Assembly: GCA_042095695.1 (NCBI GenBank)
Contig: JBELMP010000001.1
Coordinates: 1 to 64,000, forward strand
Source of the DNA: Maricaulis sp042095695
GTDB taxonomy: Bacteria > Pseudomonadota > Alphaproteobacteria > Caulobacterales > Maricaulaceae
Length of the DNA: 64,000 nucleotides
Direction of reading: 5' to 3'
A program made the translations under genes and the position numbers. The notes beneath the pieces are model-generated. The model was not told the DNA's origin. It did no database searches and saw only the letters and a program-made list of their open reading frames with translations. Positions within the stretch are counted from its first letter, which is position 1, and every line of letters begins with the position of its first letter. Positions 50,155 through 58,889 of the stretch are shown here, one piece after another.

Positions 50155-50778
50155 TCAGCGGACACGCTTGACCTCATGGATCTTCAGGATGACCCCGTCG
50201 CTGGTACGACTGGGTATGACTTCATGATCGAATGTCCAGCTTTTGCGCGCCTCGGTCAATTCATCCTGATAGCTGCGCCCCTTGAGAAACAGGCCCGATG
50301 CCCCGTTTTTCAACAAGGGTGCCGCATATCCCAATAATTTATGTAAGGGTGCGAAGGCCCGAGCGGTCACAATATCGACCGGAAGGGTCGGATCGAGGCT
50401 TTCAACCCGAATCGCTTTCGCCTCGGCCTGGGCCTGGGTCGCTGCGATAACGGATTTCAGAAAGGCGATTTTCTTGCCGACGGAGTCCACCATCAACACC
50501 TTGCCTGGACGCCCCCGATCCTCCAGCCCGAATGCGAGCGCGAGGCCGGGAAAGCCGGCACCGGCGCCCATATCGACGATCTGTGTGGCCGTCTCGGGCA
50601 GGTGTTCGAAAATCTGAAAACTGTCATCGGCATGCCGCGTCCAGAAATCGGCCATGGTGGAACGGCCGACCAGGTTGGTATGCGCATTTGTCGTTTCCAG
50701 CATGTCGCGCCAGGTCTCGAATTTCGCCAGTGTTTCACGTGAAACATTGTTCCGGCGGGCGAACGCATCCGGCGACAT
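50155..50778 (-). CDS. rsmG: 16S rRNA (guanine-527-N7)-methyltransferase RsmG
   Basis: A 207-residue SAM methyltransferase that modifies G527 of 16S rRNA; loss gives low-level streptomycin resistance. SAM motif DMGAGAGFPGLALAF near residue 70, then VDSVGKKIAFL and TARAFAPL. The first codons (RNNVSRETLAKF) are written by a perfect parS palindrome, so the gene also carries a partition site. The start overlaps the mnmG stop by one base. Confidence 0.95.
   Translation of the reverse strand: MSPDAFARRNNVSRETLAKFETWRDMLETTNAHTNLVGRSTMADFWTRHADDSFQIFEHLPETATQIVDMGAGAGFPGLALAFGLEDRGRPGKVLMVDSVGKKIAFLKSVIAATQAQAEAKAIRVESLDPTLPVDIVTARAFAPLHKLLGYAAPLLKNGASGLFLKGRSYQDELTEARKSWTFDHEVIPSRTSDGVILKIHEVKRVR
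50731..50746. promoter_or_regulatory. parS site 1 (ParB-binding palindrome), inside rsmG
   Basis: The 16-bp palindrome TGTTTCACGTGAAACA is an exact match to the bacterial parS consensus. It lies in the 5' coding part of rsmG, 1.4 kb upstream of parB. Confidence 0.95.
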
Positions 50779-52637
50779 CAGCTGGCTTCCTTCCGTCTGC
50801 GTTTGACATGCGCCAGAACCGCCGTCAGCGCACCCGGTGTCACGCCCTCAATCCGCGAGGCCTGACCGAGTGTTTCCGGACGCGTCCGTTCGAGTTTCTC
50901 CCGCGCCTCATTCGACAGACCGCCAACAGCGCCATAGTCGAAATCCACGGGAATCCGCACTGCCTCATCGCGCCGGAATGCGAGAATATCCGACTGCTGA
51001 CGGTCCAGATAACCGGCATAAAGAGCATCAATCTCGATTTGTTCAGCGATGTCCACGGAAAGGTCTGAGAGCTCGGGCCAGACCGCGCACAGCCGGGCCC
51101 AATCAATATCCGGATAGGCCAGGAGGGCAGAGACCGTCCGCCGCTTGCCATCCTGATTGACACTCAGACCCTGCTGTTTTGCTTCCGGAGGCGTCAGGCT
51201 GAGCTTCTCCACCTGTGCCCGGGCATCGCTCAGCGCCTGCATTTTCGCTTCGAACCGCGCCTTGCGCTCCGGACCGGCCAGACCGATCTCGATCGCCAAT
51301 GGTGTCAGGCGCTGATCCGCATTGTCCGCGCGCAGGGTCAGACGGTATTCCGCCCGCGAGGTGAACATGCGATAGGGCTCACTCACGCCGCGTGTGATCA
51401 GATCGTCAATCATCACACCGATATAGGCTTGCGACCGGGACAGAATGACCGGGTCTTGAGATCTCGCTGCGCGAGCCGCATTCAGCCCGGCCATCAAGCC
51501 CTGGGCTGCCGCCTCCTCATAACCGGTCGTGCCATTGATCTGGCCGGCCAGCCAAAGTCCGGTCAGCTTGCGGACCTGCAGGCTCCCATCCAACTCCCTG
51601 GGATCGACATAATCATACTCGATCGCATAGCCGAAACGGATCACCTCGACATTTGCGAGACCGGGCATTGTACGCAGGAATTTATCCTGGACATCCGCGG
51701 GCAGGGAGGACGAAATCCCGTTTGGATAAACCGTATCATCCTCCAGCCCCTCAGGCTCGAGAAAGACCTGATGGCTGGTCCGGTCAGCAAAGCGCTGAAC
51801 CTTGTCCTCGATAGACGGGCAATAGCGCGGACCGCGGCCCGCAATCGCTCCGCTATAAACCGCAGACCGGCTGAGATTGTCGGCAATGATCTTATGCGTC
51901 TCTTCTGTCGTGCGAGAGATGGCACAACTGATCTGAGGAACCTCGATCCGCTCGGTCAGGAATGAAAACGGGACCGGATCCGCATCGGCCGGCTGTTGTT
52001 CAAGCGCATCCCAGTCAATCGTGGATTTACGCAGGCGCGCGGGTGTTCCGGTTTTCAGCCGGCCCATATCAAGGCCAAGAATGTAAAGCCGGTCAGACAG
52101 CCCCACGGATGGCGCCTCATCAACCCGGCCTGCCGGGATGCGATCCTCGCCCTGGTGGATCATGCCTTTGAGGAATGTCCCGGTCGTCAAAACGACTGCC
52201 CGGGCCCGATAGGTCTTGCCGGTCGCATCAATCACGCCGCGACACACGCCTGCCTCAACAACGAGATCCTCAACTGCCGCAGATTCAATCGTCAGATTGG
52301 CCGTGGAAGCGAGCTCGGCTTGCATGGCCTCTCGATAGAGCTTGCGATCAGACTGCGTCCGCGGACCCCTAACCGCCGGCCCCTTTGAACGATTGAGCAG
52401 CCGGAATTGTATGCCGGACGCGTCCGCGATCCGGCCCATAATCCCGTCCAGCGCATCAATCTCACGAACCAGATGCCCTTTTCCGAGCCCGCCAATCGCC
52501 GGGTTACAGGACATTTCGCCGATCGTATCGCGCTTATGGGTCAGCAGAAGGGTTTGAGCGCCGGCACGCGCCGACGCCGCCGCAGCCTCACAGCCCGCAT
52601 GCCCACCGCCAATTATGATGACATCCCAATCGGTCAC
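50778..52637 (-). CDS. mnmG: tRNA uridine-5-carboxymethylaminomethyl synthase subunit MnmG
   Basis: A 619-residue FAD protein that, with MnmE, makes the cmnm5U34 modification of wobble uridines. FAD-binding IIGGGHAGCEAAAASARAG at about 8-26, then SCNPAIGGLGKGHLVREIDA and the C-terminal helical MnmE/tRNA-binding part (LSNEAREKLERTRPETLGQ). GTG start. It is separated from mnmE by 122 bases that contain a parS site, so it may have its own promoter there. Confidence 0.97.
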   Translation of the reverse strand: MTDWDVIIIGGGHAGCEAAAASARAGAQTLLLTHKRDTIGEMSCNPAIGGLGKGHLVREIDALDGIMGRIADASGIQFRLLNRSKGPAVRGPRTQSDRKLYREAMQAELASTANLTIESAAVEDLVVEAGVCRGVIDATGKTYRARAVVLTTGTFLKGMIHQGEDRIPAGRVDEAPSVGLSDRLYILGLDMGRLKTGTPARLRKSTIDWDALEQQPADADPVPFSFLTERIEVPQISCAISRTTEETHKIIADNLSRSAVYSGAIAGRGPRYCPSIEDKVQRFADRTSHQVFLEPEGLEDDTVYPNGISSSLPADVQDKFLRTMPGLANVEVIRFGYAIEYDYVDPRELDGSLQVRKLTGLWLAGQINGTTGYEEAAAQGLMAGLNAARAARSQDPVILSRSQAYIGVMIDDLITRGVSEPYRMFTSRAEYRLTLRADNADQRLTPLAIEIGLAGPERKARFEAKMQALSDARAQVEKLSLTPPEAKQQGLSVNQDGKRRTVSALLAYPDIDWARLCAVWPELSDLSVDIAEQIEIDALYAGYLDRQQSDILAFRRDEAVRIPVDFDYGAVGGLSNEAREKLERTRPETLGQASRIEGVTPGALTAVLAHVKRRRKEAS

Positions 52638-52728
52638 GTTTCACCAGGATCTGGACCGGATAATCCGGCTAAACAGGAGGGCGGTTACATAATGCCAGCC
52701 CGGTCCCGTGTCGAGGGCCCGTGGATAA

Positions 52729-52744
52729 TGTTTCACGTGAAACA
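52729..52744. promoter_or_regulatory. parS site 2 (ParB-binding palindrome), mnmG-mnmE gap
   Basis: A second exact copy of TGTTTCACGTGAAACA, 1998 bases from the first, in the 122-base gap upstream of mnmG. ParB bound here could affect mnmG transcription. Confidence 0.95.
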
Positions 52745-52759
52745 GTCGATGACCGGCCG

Positions 52760-54076
52760 CTACTTGCCGATACAGAACTGGCTGAAGACCACGTCGAGAA
52801 TATCTTCAACATCGACACGGCCCGTCAGGCTTTCCAGGGCGCGCACGGCAAGACGGGCATCCTCCCCGGCGAGTTCGGGCGCATCAACCAGATTCTCCAA
52901 TGCCCGGACGAGGCCCGACATGGCCTGCTCAACAGCTTTGCGATGCCGCGCCCGCGACAGGGCGGGCGTCTCTCGCGCCGATAAACGCGACCGGACCACA
53001 TCCTCAATCCGGGACTCGAGCGCCGACACACCATCCCCGGACTTGGCACTGAGCCGATACGCACCATCGGAGTCCGCTTCCGGCGCGAGATCGAGCTTGT
53101 TCAGAACCAGGAGATCATCATCCTTCAGCCGACCCTGCAGATCGACCAGCTCGTCACGCGACCGCGCATCCGCCACTCCGATGCGAAGATCGGCCTCCAC
53201 CGCCCGGTCCAGGGCCCGGCGCACACCCTCGGCCTCGACCGCGTCTACCGCTTCACGCAGACCCGCCGTGTCAGAGATAATCACCGGGAAACCGGCCATG
53301 GTGACGCGGACCTCGATAATATCGCGGGTGGTTCCGGGAATATCCGTCACAATGGCCGCATCCCGGCGTGCCAGGCGGTTCAGCAGTGAGGACTTTCCCG
53401 CATTCGGCGCACCAATCAGAGCAATCGTAAAGCCCGACCGTATCCGCTCTCCGCGATGGGCGTCATCGAGATGGAGCTGCATGCTCTCGATCAGATTGGC
53501 CAGGGGATGATAGGCGCGATGGGAGAGCGCGTCCGGCACATCCGCTTCATCGGGAAAATCAATCTCGCCCTCGATCGATGCCAGCGCGGCAATCAGATCC
53601 CGGCGCCAGCCTTCATAAACACTGCGCAGCGCGCCGGACATCTGGGCGAGCGCCTGCAGTCTCTGCCCCTCGGTCTCGGCATCGATGAGGTCGGCCAAGC
53701 CTTCCGCCTCGGTGAGATCGAGCCGACCATTTTCAAAGGCGCGGCGTGTGAACTCGCCCGGCTCCGCCGGAATACCGCCCGCCTCATCCACAGCATCGAG
53801 TACGGATTCGATAACCGCCAGCCCGCCATGAACATGAAGCTCGACCATGGTTTCGCCAGTGAAGCTGGCCGGCCCGGGAAAATACAGCACCAGGGCTTCA
53901 TCCAGGGGCAGGCCCGCCTCATCACGCAAGGTTCGCAATACGGCCCGCCGCGCCGGCGGGGTCGGACGTCCTGTCAGGGTGACCAGGATTCCGCCCGCAT
54001 AATCGCCAGATATGCGGATTATCGCGACGCCCGACTGACCCGGTGCCGTTGAAAGAGCATAAATTGTTGTATTCAA
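52760..54076 (-). CDS. mnmE: tRNA modification GTPase MnmE
   Basis: A 438-residue GTPase, partner of MnmG in wobble-uridine modification. N-terminal formyl-THF-binding domain (IYALSTAPGQSGVAIIRISG), helical domain, inserted G domain with P-loop GAPNAGKS (about 225) and G2/G3 DIPGTTRD, and the C-terminal CIGK. The frame opens with TTG at 54076, immediately after the stop of the DUF6489 gene; no ATG fits. The C-terminal Cys of CIGK is intact. Confidence 0.96.
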   Translation of the reverse strand: MNTTIYALSTAPGQSGVAIIRISGDYAGGILVTLTGRPTPPARRAVLRTLRDEAGLPLDEALVLYFPGPASFTGETMVELHVHGGLAVIESVLDAVDEAGGIPAEPGEFTRRAFENGRLDLTEAEGLADLIDAETEGQRLQALAQMSGALRSVYEGWRRDLIAALASIEGEIDFPDEADVPDALSHRAYHPLANLIESMQLHLDDAHRGERIRSGFTIALIGAPNAGKSSLLNRLARRDAAIVTDIPGTTRDIIEVRVTMAGFPVIISDTAGLREAVDAVEAEGVRRALDRAVEADLRIGVADARSRDELVDLQGRLKDDDLLVLNKLDLAPEADSDGAYRLSAKSGDGVSALESRIEDVVRSRLSARETPALSRARHRKAVEQAMSGLVRALENLVDAPELAGEDARLAVRALESLTGRVDVEDILDVVFSQFCIGK

Positions 54077-54325
54077 TTACTTTTTCGCCGTTGTCGTGGG
54101 ATTTCCTGCCGCTGTACGCATCAGGGTCATGAAATGATCCGTCATCTGTCCGCCAAAGGCCGACCATTGCCGCATCAATGCTTCAGGCTCCATGGATTCC
54201 ATATTGGCCTCCATACGCTTGATCATTTCCTCGACCATGCGCTCATTGACCGGGCCAACATCCGGCAGGCCCAGAAAGCTGCGCGCCTCCTCCGGAGAAC
54301 ATTCGATATCGATATTGACCTTCAT
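54077..54325 (-). CDS. DUF6489 family protein
   Basis: An 82-residue acidic helical protein typical of alphaproteobacteria: MKVNIDIECSPEEARSFLG, then VNERMVEEMIKRMEANMESM and a WSAFGGQMTDHFMTLM segment. The function is unknown; the amphipathic second half resembles phasin-like small helices. The stop codon touches the TTG start of mnmE, so the two are cotranscribed and probably coupled. Confidence 0.85.
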   Translation of the reverse strand: MKVNIDIECSPEEARSFLGLPDVGPVNERMVEEMIKRMEANMESMEPEALMRQWSAFGGQMTDHFMTLMRTAAGNPTTTAKK

Positions 54326-54378
54326 TTTTGCCTCGCTGAGTGCTTAGTCTTTCATCACCCAGTCAATAGGAGCCCGCC

Positions 54379-55077
54379 ATGCCCGGTCAAGACATCCAGA
54401 TTCACGGACAGGATGGAGAATTCTCTGCCTATCTGGCCCTGCCCCCCAGCGGTAAAGGTCCAGCCATTGTCGCCCTGCAGGAAATCTTTGGCGTCAATGA
54501 CGTCATGCGCGGACATTGCGACCGCCTGGCAGAGGCCGGATTCGTCGCGATTTGCCCCGACCTCTTCTGGCGGATTGAGCCAGGCATCCAGATCAGCGAC
54601 AAGACAGATGCAGAGCTTCAGCGCGCCTTCGAACTCTTCGGTCTGTATGATGTCGACACGGGCATGAGCGATATCGCTGCGACGATTGACTTCATCCGCA
54701 CTCATGAAGCCTCAAATGGCAAGGTTGGCGCCGTCGGCTACTGCCTGGGCGGGCTACTCGCCTATCTCACCGCCTGCCATACCAGCAGCGATGCGACAGT
54801 CGGCTATTATGGCGTTTCCATCCAGGACCGTCTCGCCGATTCCGGCTCGATCAAGAAACCCCTGCTTCTGCATATTGCCGGGCAGGATGAATTTGTTCCG
54901 CCGGCAGCGCAGGCGGCCATGCATGAAGGGCTGGACGGTCATGCCCTCGTCACCCTGCATGATTATCCGGACATGGATCACGCTTTCGCGCGAACGGATG
55001 GACGGCATTTCAATGCCGAGCAAGCGCATATCGCCGATACACGCTCACTGGCGTTTTTCAAAACCCACCTGGCCTAG
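54379..55077 (+). CDS. Dienelactone hydrolase family protein
   Basis: A 232-residue alpha/beta hydrolase with the Cys nucleophile of true dienelactone hydrolases in VGYCLGGLLAYL (about 122), an oxyanion-side Glu in ALQEIFGVN (about 35), the Asp in IAGQDEFVPP and the His in DMDHAFARTD. Dienelactone hydrolase opens lactones in aromatic catabolism, but many family members act on other esters. Divergent from DUF6489-mnmE and convergent with the GST gene, with a 4-base stop overlap. Confidence 0.88.
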   Translation: MPGQDIQIHGQDGEFSAYLALPPSGKGPAIVALQEIFGVNDVMRGHCDRLAEAGFVAICPDLFWRIEPGIQISDKTDAELQRAFELFGLYDVDTGMSDIAATIDFIRTHEASNGKVGAVGYCLGGLLAYLTACHTSSDATVGYYGVSIQDRLADSGSIKKPLLLHIAGQDEFVPPAAQAAMHEGLDGHALVTLHDYPDMDHAFARTDGRHFNAEQAHIADTRSLAFFKTHLA

Positions 55078-55709
55078 TCCGCCATGGCAGCAGCCCAGCC
55101 GGGGCGCGCTGCGAGACGGTCGAAATAAGCTTTAAGATTGTCTGGCGGGTTTTCGAACTGCCGGACAATCTTGAGCAGGTAGAGCATATACATGATGGAG
55201 ATGTCGGCAGCGGTGAATTTACCGCCTGCGACATAGTCCCGATCGCCGAGGGCGTCCTCGGACAGGACACTCAGCAGCTTGTCGGTCTCATAACCGGCCC
55301 AGGCCGCCATATCGGCGTTACGCCTTTCCTTGGGCAAAAGCGCCGTATGACCCACCAGCATGCTGACCGGCATGATCATGCCCGCCTCGCCAAAATGCAG
55401 GTATTGCAGATAGCGTCCATATTCAGGATCATCAGGATCCAGGGCGAGATCACCAGACCCGTAGCGGTTCATGATGTATTCCATGATCGCAAGAGACTCG
55501 CAGATAATCTGATCGCCATGAACAAGCGCAGGAACCTTGCGCAAGGGATTGATCCGGGCATAGGCCTCATCGCCGAAGGGCCGCGTATCGGACTTCACCA
55601 CTTCAATCTTGTAGGGCAGGCCCAGCTCTTCCATCAGCCAGCGCACCCGGATCGAGCGCGTATGGGCTGCGTGATAGAGAATGAGATCCGGTTTGGAATT
55701 ATCGACCAT
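55074..55709 (-). CDS. Glutathione S-transferase family protein
   Basis: A 211-residue GST: N-terminal thioredoxin-like domain (LILYHAAHTRSIRVRWLMEELGLPY, with Ser rather than Cys in the active-site loop, and the glutathione gamma-glutamyl site ICESLAIMEYI), then an all-helical C-terminal domain (GRYLQYLHFGEAGMIMPVS). The substrate is unknown. It is downstream of rho but separated by the terminator at 55767-55797. Confidence 0.88.
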   Translation of the reverse strand: MVDNSKPDLILYHAAHTRSIRVRWLMEELGLPYKIEVVKSDTRPFGDEAYARINPLRKVPALVHGDQIICESLAIMEYIMNRYGSGDLALDPDDPEYGRYLQYLHFGEAGMIMPVSMLVGHTALLPKERRNADMAAWAGYETDKLLSVLSEDALGDRDYVAGGKFTAADISIMYMLYLLKIVRQFENPPDNLKAYFDRLAARPGWAAAMAD

Positions 55710-55766
55710 GTGACTCCCCTTTTTTATGAGGCGACACCAAAACCGGTTTCCGTTCGGGTTTGAAGC

Positions 55767-55797
55767 AAAAAAAGCCGCATGCGAGGCATACGGCTTT
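55767..55797 (-). terminator. Intrinsic terminator of rho
   Basis: On the minus strand a 12-bp stem AAAGCCGTATGC / GCATGCGGCTTT (one G-T wobble, 3-base loop) runs into a stretch of seven T, 30 bases after the rho stop. The same stem could also work weakly on the plus strand. Confidence 0.88.
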
Positions 55798-55826
55798 CCT
55801 TGTTCGATTATCTGATCGCCAGGATG

Positions 55827-57131
55827 TCAGGTATTCATCGAGTCGAAGAAATCATCATTGGTCTTGGTCTGGCGCAGCTTGTCGAGCAGGAACTCGATCG
55901 CATCCTGGGCCCCCATCGGATTGAGGATACGGCGCAGGACATACATTTTCTGCAACTGGATCCGGTCGACCAGGAGCTCTTCCTTACGCGTCCCGGATTT
56001 GAGGATATCAATGGCCGGGAAGACCCGCTTGTCGGCGACCTTGCGGTCGAGCACGACCTCGGAATTACCGGTGCCCTTGAATTCCTCGAAGATGACCTCA
56101 TCCATGCGCGATCCGGTATCAATCAGCGCGGTGGCGATAATGGTCAGCGAGCCGCCATTCTCGATATTGCGGGCGGCACCGAAGAAACGTTTGGGCCGCT
56201 GCAGGGCGTTGGCATCCACACCGCCGGTCAGGACCTTGCCGGAACTCGGCACGACCGTGTTATAGGCGCGGCCCAGGCGGGTGATGGAATCCAGCAGGAT
56301 CACCACATCGCGGCCGTGCTCAACCAGACGCTTGGCTTTTTCGATCACCATTTCGGCAACCTGGACGTGGCGCGTTGCCGGCTCGTCAAAGGTTGAGGAG
56401 ATCACTTCGCCCTTCACCGTGCGCTGCATGTCGGTGACTTCCTCAGGCCGCTCATCGATGAGCAGGACCATGAGATAACAGTCCGGGTGATTGGTCTCGA
56501 TCGCATGAGCGATATTCTGCAGTAAAACGGTTTTACCGGTGCGCGGCGGCGCCACGATCAGCCCCCGCTGGCCCTTGCCAAGCGGGGAAACGATATCGAT
56601 CACCCGGCCGGAGCGATCCTTAACGGTCGGATCCGGCTGCTCAATGACAAACCGGCTTTCAGGGTAAAGCGGGGTAAGATTGTCGAAATGGACTTTGTGG
56701 CGCGCCGATTCGGGATCCTGGAAATTGATCGAACTGACCTTGAGAAGGGCGAAATAGCGTTCCCCATCCCGCGGGCTGCGGATTTCACCTTCCACCGTAT
56801 CGCCAGTGCGCAGACCGAATTTGCGGATCTGCGTCGGTGATACATAGATATCGTCCGGACCGGCGAGATAGTTGGATTCCGGCGAGCGCAAGAAGCCGAA
56901 CCCGTCCTGCAGCACTTCCAGCACACCGCCGCCATGAATTTCCACACCCTTTTCGGCGCAGGCCTTGAGGATGGCGAACATCATGCCCTGTTTTCGCAGG
57001 GATGAGGCGTTCTCAATCTCCAGAGCTTCGGCGAATTCGAGCAATTCGGTCGCCTTCTTCTCCTTGAGATCCTGGAGAGTCATACGCTCTATGCCGGAAA
57101 GCAGCGCGGGAAGGACATTGTCTTCGGTCAT
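55827..57131 (-). CDS. rho: Transcription termination factor Rho
   Basis: Hexameric RNA helicase ending many transcripts. From the ATG at 57131 it has 434 residues; an ATG at 57083 would give the usual start MTLQDLKEKKATELLEFAE and 418 residues. The N-terminal RNA-binding fold (GGVLEVLQDGFGFLRSPESN, YVSPTQIRKFGLRTGD) is followed by Walker A APPRTGKTVLLQ (about 196), Walker B, and the Q- and R-loops (GVDANALQRPKRFFGAAR). A hairpin at 57161-57180 sits in its leader. Between hemJ and the origin-proximal mnmE group, as in Caulobacter. Confidence 0.96.
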   Translation of the reverse strand: MTEDNVLPALLSGIERMTLQDLKEKKATELLEFAEALEIENASSLRKQGMMFAILKACAEKGVEIHGGGVLEVLQDGFGFLRSPESNYLAGPDDIYVSPTQIRKFGLRTGDTVEGEIRSPRDGERYFALLKVSSINFQDPESARHKVHFDNLTPLYPESRFVIEQPDPTVKDRSGRVIDIVSPLGKGQRGLIVAPPRTGKTVLLQNIAHAIETNHPDCYLMVLLIDERPEEVTDMQRTVKGEVISSTFDEPATRHVQVAEMVIEKAKRLVEHGRDVVILLDSITRLGRAYNTVVPSSGKVLTGGVDANALQRPKRFFGAARNIENGGSLTIIATALIDTGSRMDEVIFEEFKGTGNSEVVLDRKVADKRVFPAIDILKSGTRKEELLVDRIQLQKMYVLRRILNPMGAQDAIEFLLDKLRQTKTNDDFFDSMNT

Positions 57132-57160
57132 GATCAAATCAACACATGAAATATGGAATG

Positions 57161-57180
57161 ACATCCCGGAAGCGGGATGT
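57161..57180. promoter_or_regulatory. Hairpin in the rho leader
   Basis: Perfect 8-bp stem ACATCCCG/CGGGATGT with a 4-base loop, 30 bases upstream of the rho ATG. On the plus strand it is followed by TTTCGG, on the minus strand by CATTCC, so it is not a standard terminator of rho's own strand. A role in rho leader control is possible; E. coli rho is autoregulated in its leader. Confidence 0.4.
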
Positions 57181-57357
57181 TTTCGGTCTAGCAAGGACGA
57201 TGCCGGATTTCGGAGCGGCACGATGTCGAGTTCGGAACTTGGCTGATGGCGGTGCGCGTCGCACTCGGCTGCCAAGACAGGAAGGTCTCTTTTCAGGAGT
57301 CGTTTTGTCCTTGCCACTTCCCTTGATCGGGGTCAAGCGGCTTGGTCGTCACAAACT

Positions 57358-57813
57358 CTATCGGAGTGCGACGACAGCGATAAGGACGATGCCGATTGCC
57401 GCCAAAAAGGGCAGTTCATTCAGGATCCGATAGCGCCGGTCGGGCCAGTCATTCGTGCCGGCCTGGAAATGTTTAAAGCGCAGGGCAAAGACATGATGCA
57501 AACCGGTCATCACACTGATCAGGAGGAATTTTCCAGCCCAGGCCCAGCTCAGGAAAATCTCCCAGCCGCCTGCCCGTTCGGCATTCGACCAGACCAGCAA
57601 GAGCCCGAAGATCCAGGTCGCGATCATGGCCGGGTTCATAATGATTTTGAGCAGGCGTTCTTCCTGGAGTTTCAGGGTTTCATCCAGCTCCCCGCCGGGC
57701 TGCGCCGAACAATGATAAACAAACAGGCGCGGCAGGTAGAGCAGACCCGCCATCCAGGCAATCACTGCGAGGATGTGGAAGGCGCGAAACCAGTCATACC
57801 CGTCCAGGATCAT
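57358..57813 (-). CDS. hemJ: Protoporphyrinogen oxidase HemJ
   Basis: A 151-residue membrane protein of the HemJ/UPF0093 family, converting protoporphyrinogen IX to protoporphyrin IX. Four or so transmembrane helices: WFRAFHILAVIAWMAGLLYLP (holding the conserved His), MIATWIFGLLLVWS, WAWAGKFLLISVMTGLHHVF and a C-terminal FLAAIGIVLIAVVAL. The ATG at 57813 follows GGAAGGG and starts directly before the first helix; the open frame extends 57 codons upstream without family similarity. It follows hemH by 13 bases. Confidence 0.93.
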   Translation of the reverse strand: MILDGYDWFRAFHILAVIAWMAGLLYLPRLFVYHCSAQPGGELDETLKLQEERLLKIIMNPAMIATWIFGLLLVWSNAERAGGWEIFLSWAWAGKFLLISVMTGLHHVFALRFKHFQAGTNDWPDRRYRILNELPFLAAIGIVLIAVVALR

Positions 57814-57826
57814 CGCCTTACCCTTC

Positions 57827-58864
57827 CTAACCCGCCCGGCAGGGGCAGCGCCCGAATTGCGCGGGGCAGAGACGCTGGCCGCCACAGGCTGTAACCGCCT
57901 CATCGCGCCCGCGAGCCTCCTCAACCAGGCGCGCCAAGGCCTGGATAAACTTGGGATGATCGCCCAGGGCCGGGACACGGACATAGGTGTTTACGCCATG
58001 CTCCTCGGCCAGTTCCAGATATTCCTCATCAAGCTCGACCAGTGTCTCGATATGCTCGGACACAAAGGCGATCGGCGTCAGGATAATCCCCTTGCCATCG
58101 CGCGCAGCGCCTTCGATGGCGTCCTCGGTCGACGGGCCGATCCATTCCAGCGGGCCAACACGGCTTTGATAGCAGACCTGCCATTCACCCAGCTCGGGCA
58201 GGTGTTTGGCTACGGCCGCACAGGTTTGTTCCACCTGCCATTGATAAGGATCACCGCCATCCACAATCTTCTTGGGAAGACCATGTGCCGAAAACAGCAA
58301 TCGGCAGTCATCCGGTCGCCCGGCATCCTGCCAGGCCTTGCGGATCAAGTCGGCATGGGCCTCGATGAAATCCTCTTGCAGCGGGTAGCAGCCCAGGGTC
58401 TTGGCAGCGCTGCCGCCGGCTTTTTCCCAGGCAGTCAGGGAAGAGCCGGTCGTCGTCGTGGAGAATTGCGGGTAGAGGGGCAGGAGAATGATCTCGTCGG
58501 CGCCCCAGTCCGCAACCTCTTGTGCCACATCCTCAACGAAGGGATGCCAGTAGCGCATCGCCGGCCAGAGGCGGAACTCGGTATCAGCATCCGCGGCTTC
58601 CAACACATCTTTCAATGCCGCGACCTGTTTTTTCGTCTCCGGCATGATCGGCGAACCGCCACCCATTTTGGCATAGTTTTCACGCGCCGACTTATCGCGG
58701 AGTGTCGAAATGAGCCAAGCGAGGGGTTCCCGAACAAAACCAGGCGCCTGGATGATCGCCGGATCGCGAAACAGGTTGCGCAGGAAAGGCCGTACCGCCT
58801 CCTGATTGTCAGGTCCGCCCAGATTGAACAGGACAATCGCCGTTTTCGTCATGGTCTCAGCCAC
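57827..58864 (-). CDS. hemH: Ferrochelatase
   Basis: Inserts Fe2+ into protoporphyrin IX, the final step of heme b synthesis. A 345-residue protein with VLFNLGGPDNQEAV at the start, LLPLYPQFSTTTTGS, LLFSAHGLPKKIVDGGDPY with the catalytic His, and the late ITPIAFVSEHIETLVELD. The C-terminal tail has four Cys (TACGGQRLCPAQFGRCPC), the pattern of the [2Fe-2S]-binding tail seen in some ferrochelatases. In the hemE-hemH-hemJ operon. Confidence 0.95.
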   Translation of the reverse strand: MAETMTKTAIVLFNLGGPDNQEAVRPFLRNLFRDPAIIQAPGFVREPLAWLISTLRDKSARENYAKMGGGSPIMPETKKQVAALKDVLEAADADTEFRLWPAMRYWHPFVEDVAQEVADWGADEIILLPLYPQFSTTTTGSSLTAWEKAGGSAAKTLGCYPLQEDFIEAHADLIRKAWQDAGRPDDCRLLFSAHGLPKKIVDGGDPYQWQVEQTCAAVAKHLPELGEWQVCYQSRVGPLEWIGPSTEDAIEGAARDGKGIILTPIAFVSEHIETLVELDEEYLELAEEHGVNTYVRVPALGDHPKFIQALARLVEEARGRDEAVTACGGQRLCPAQFGRCPCRAG

Positions 58865-58889
58865 AGTCTTTCCCTCAGCCCTTATCGCT

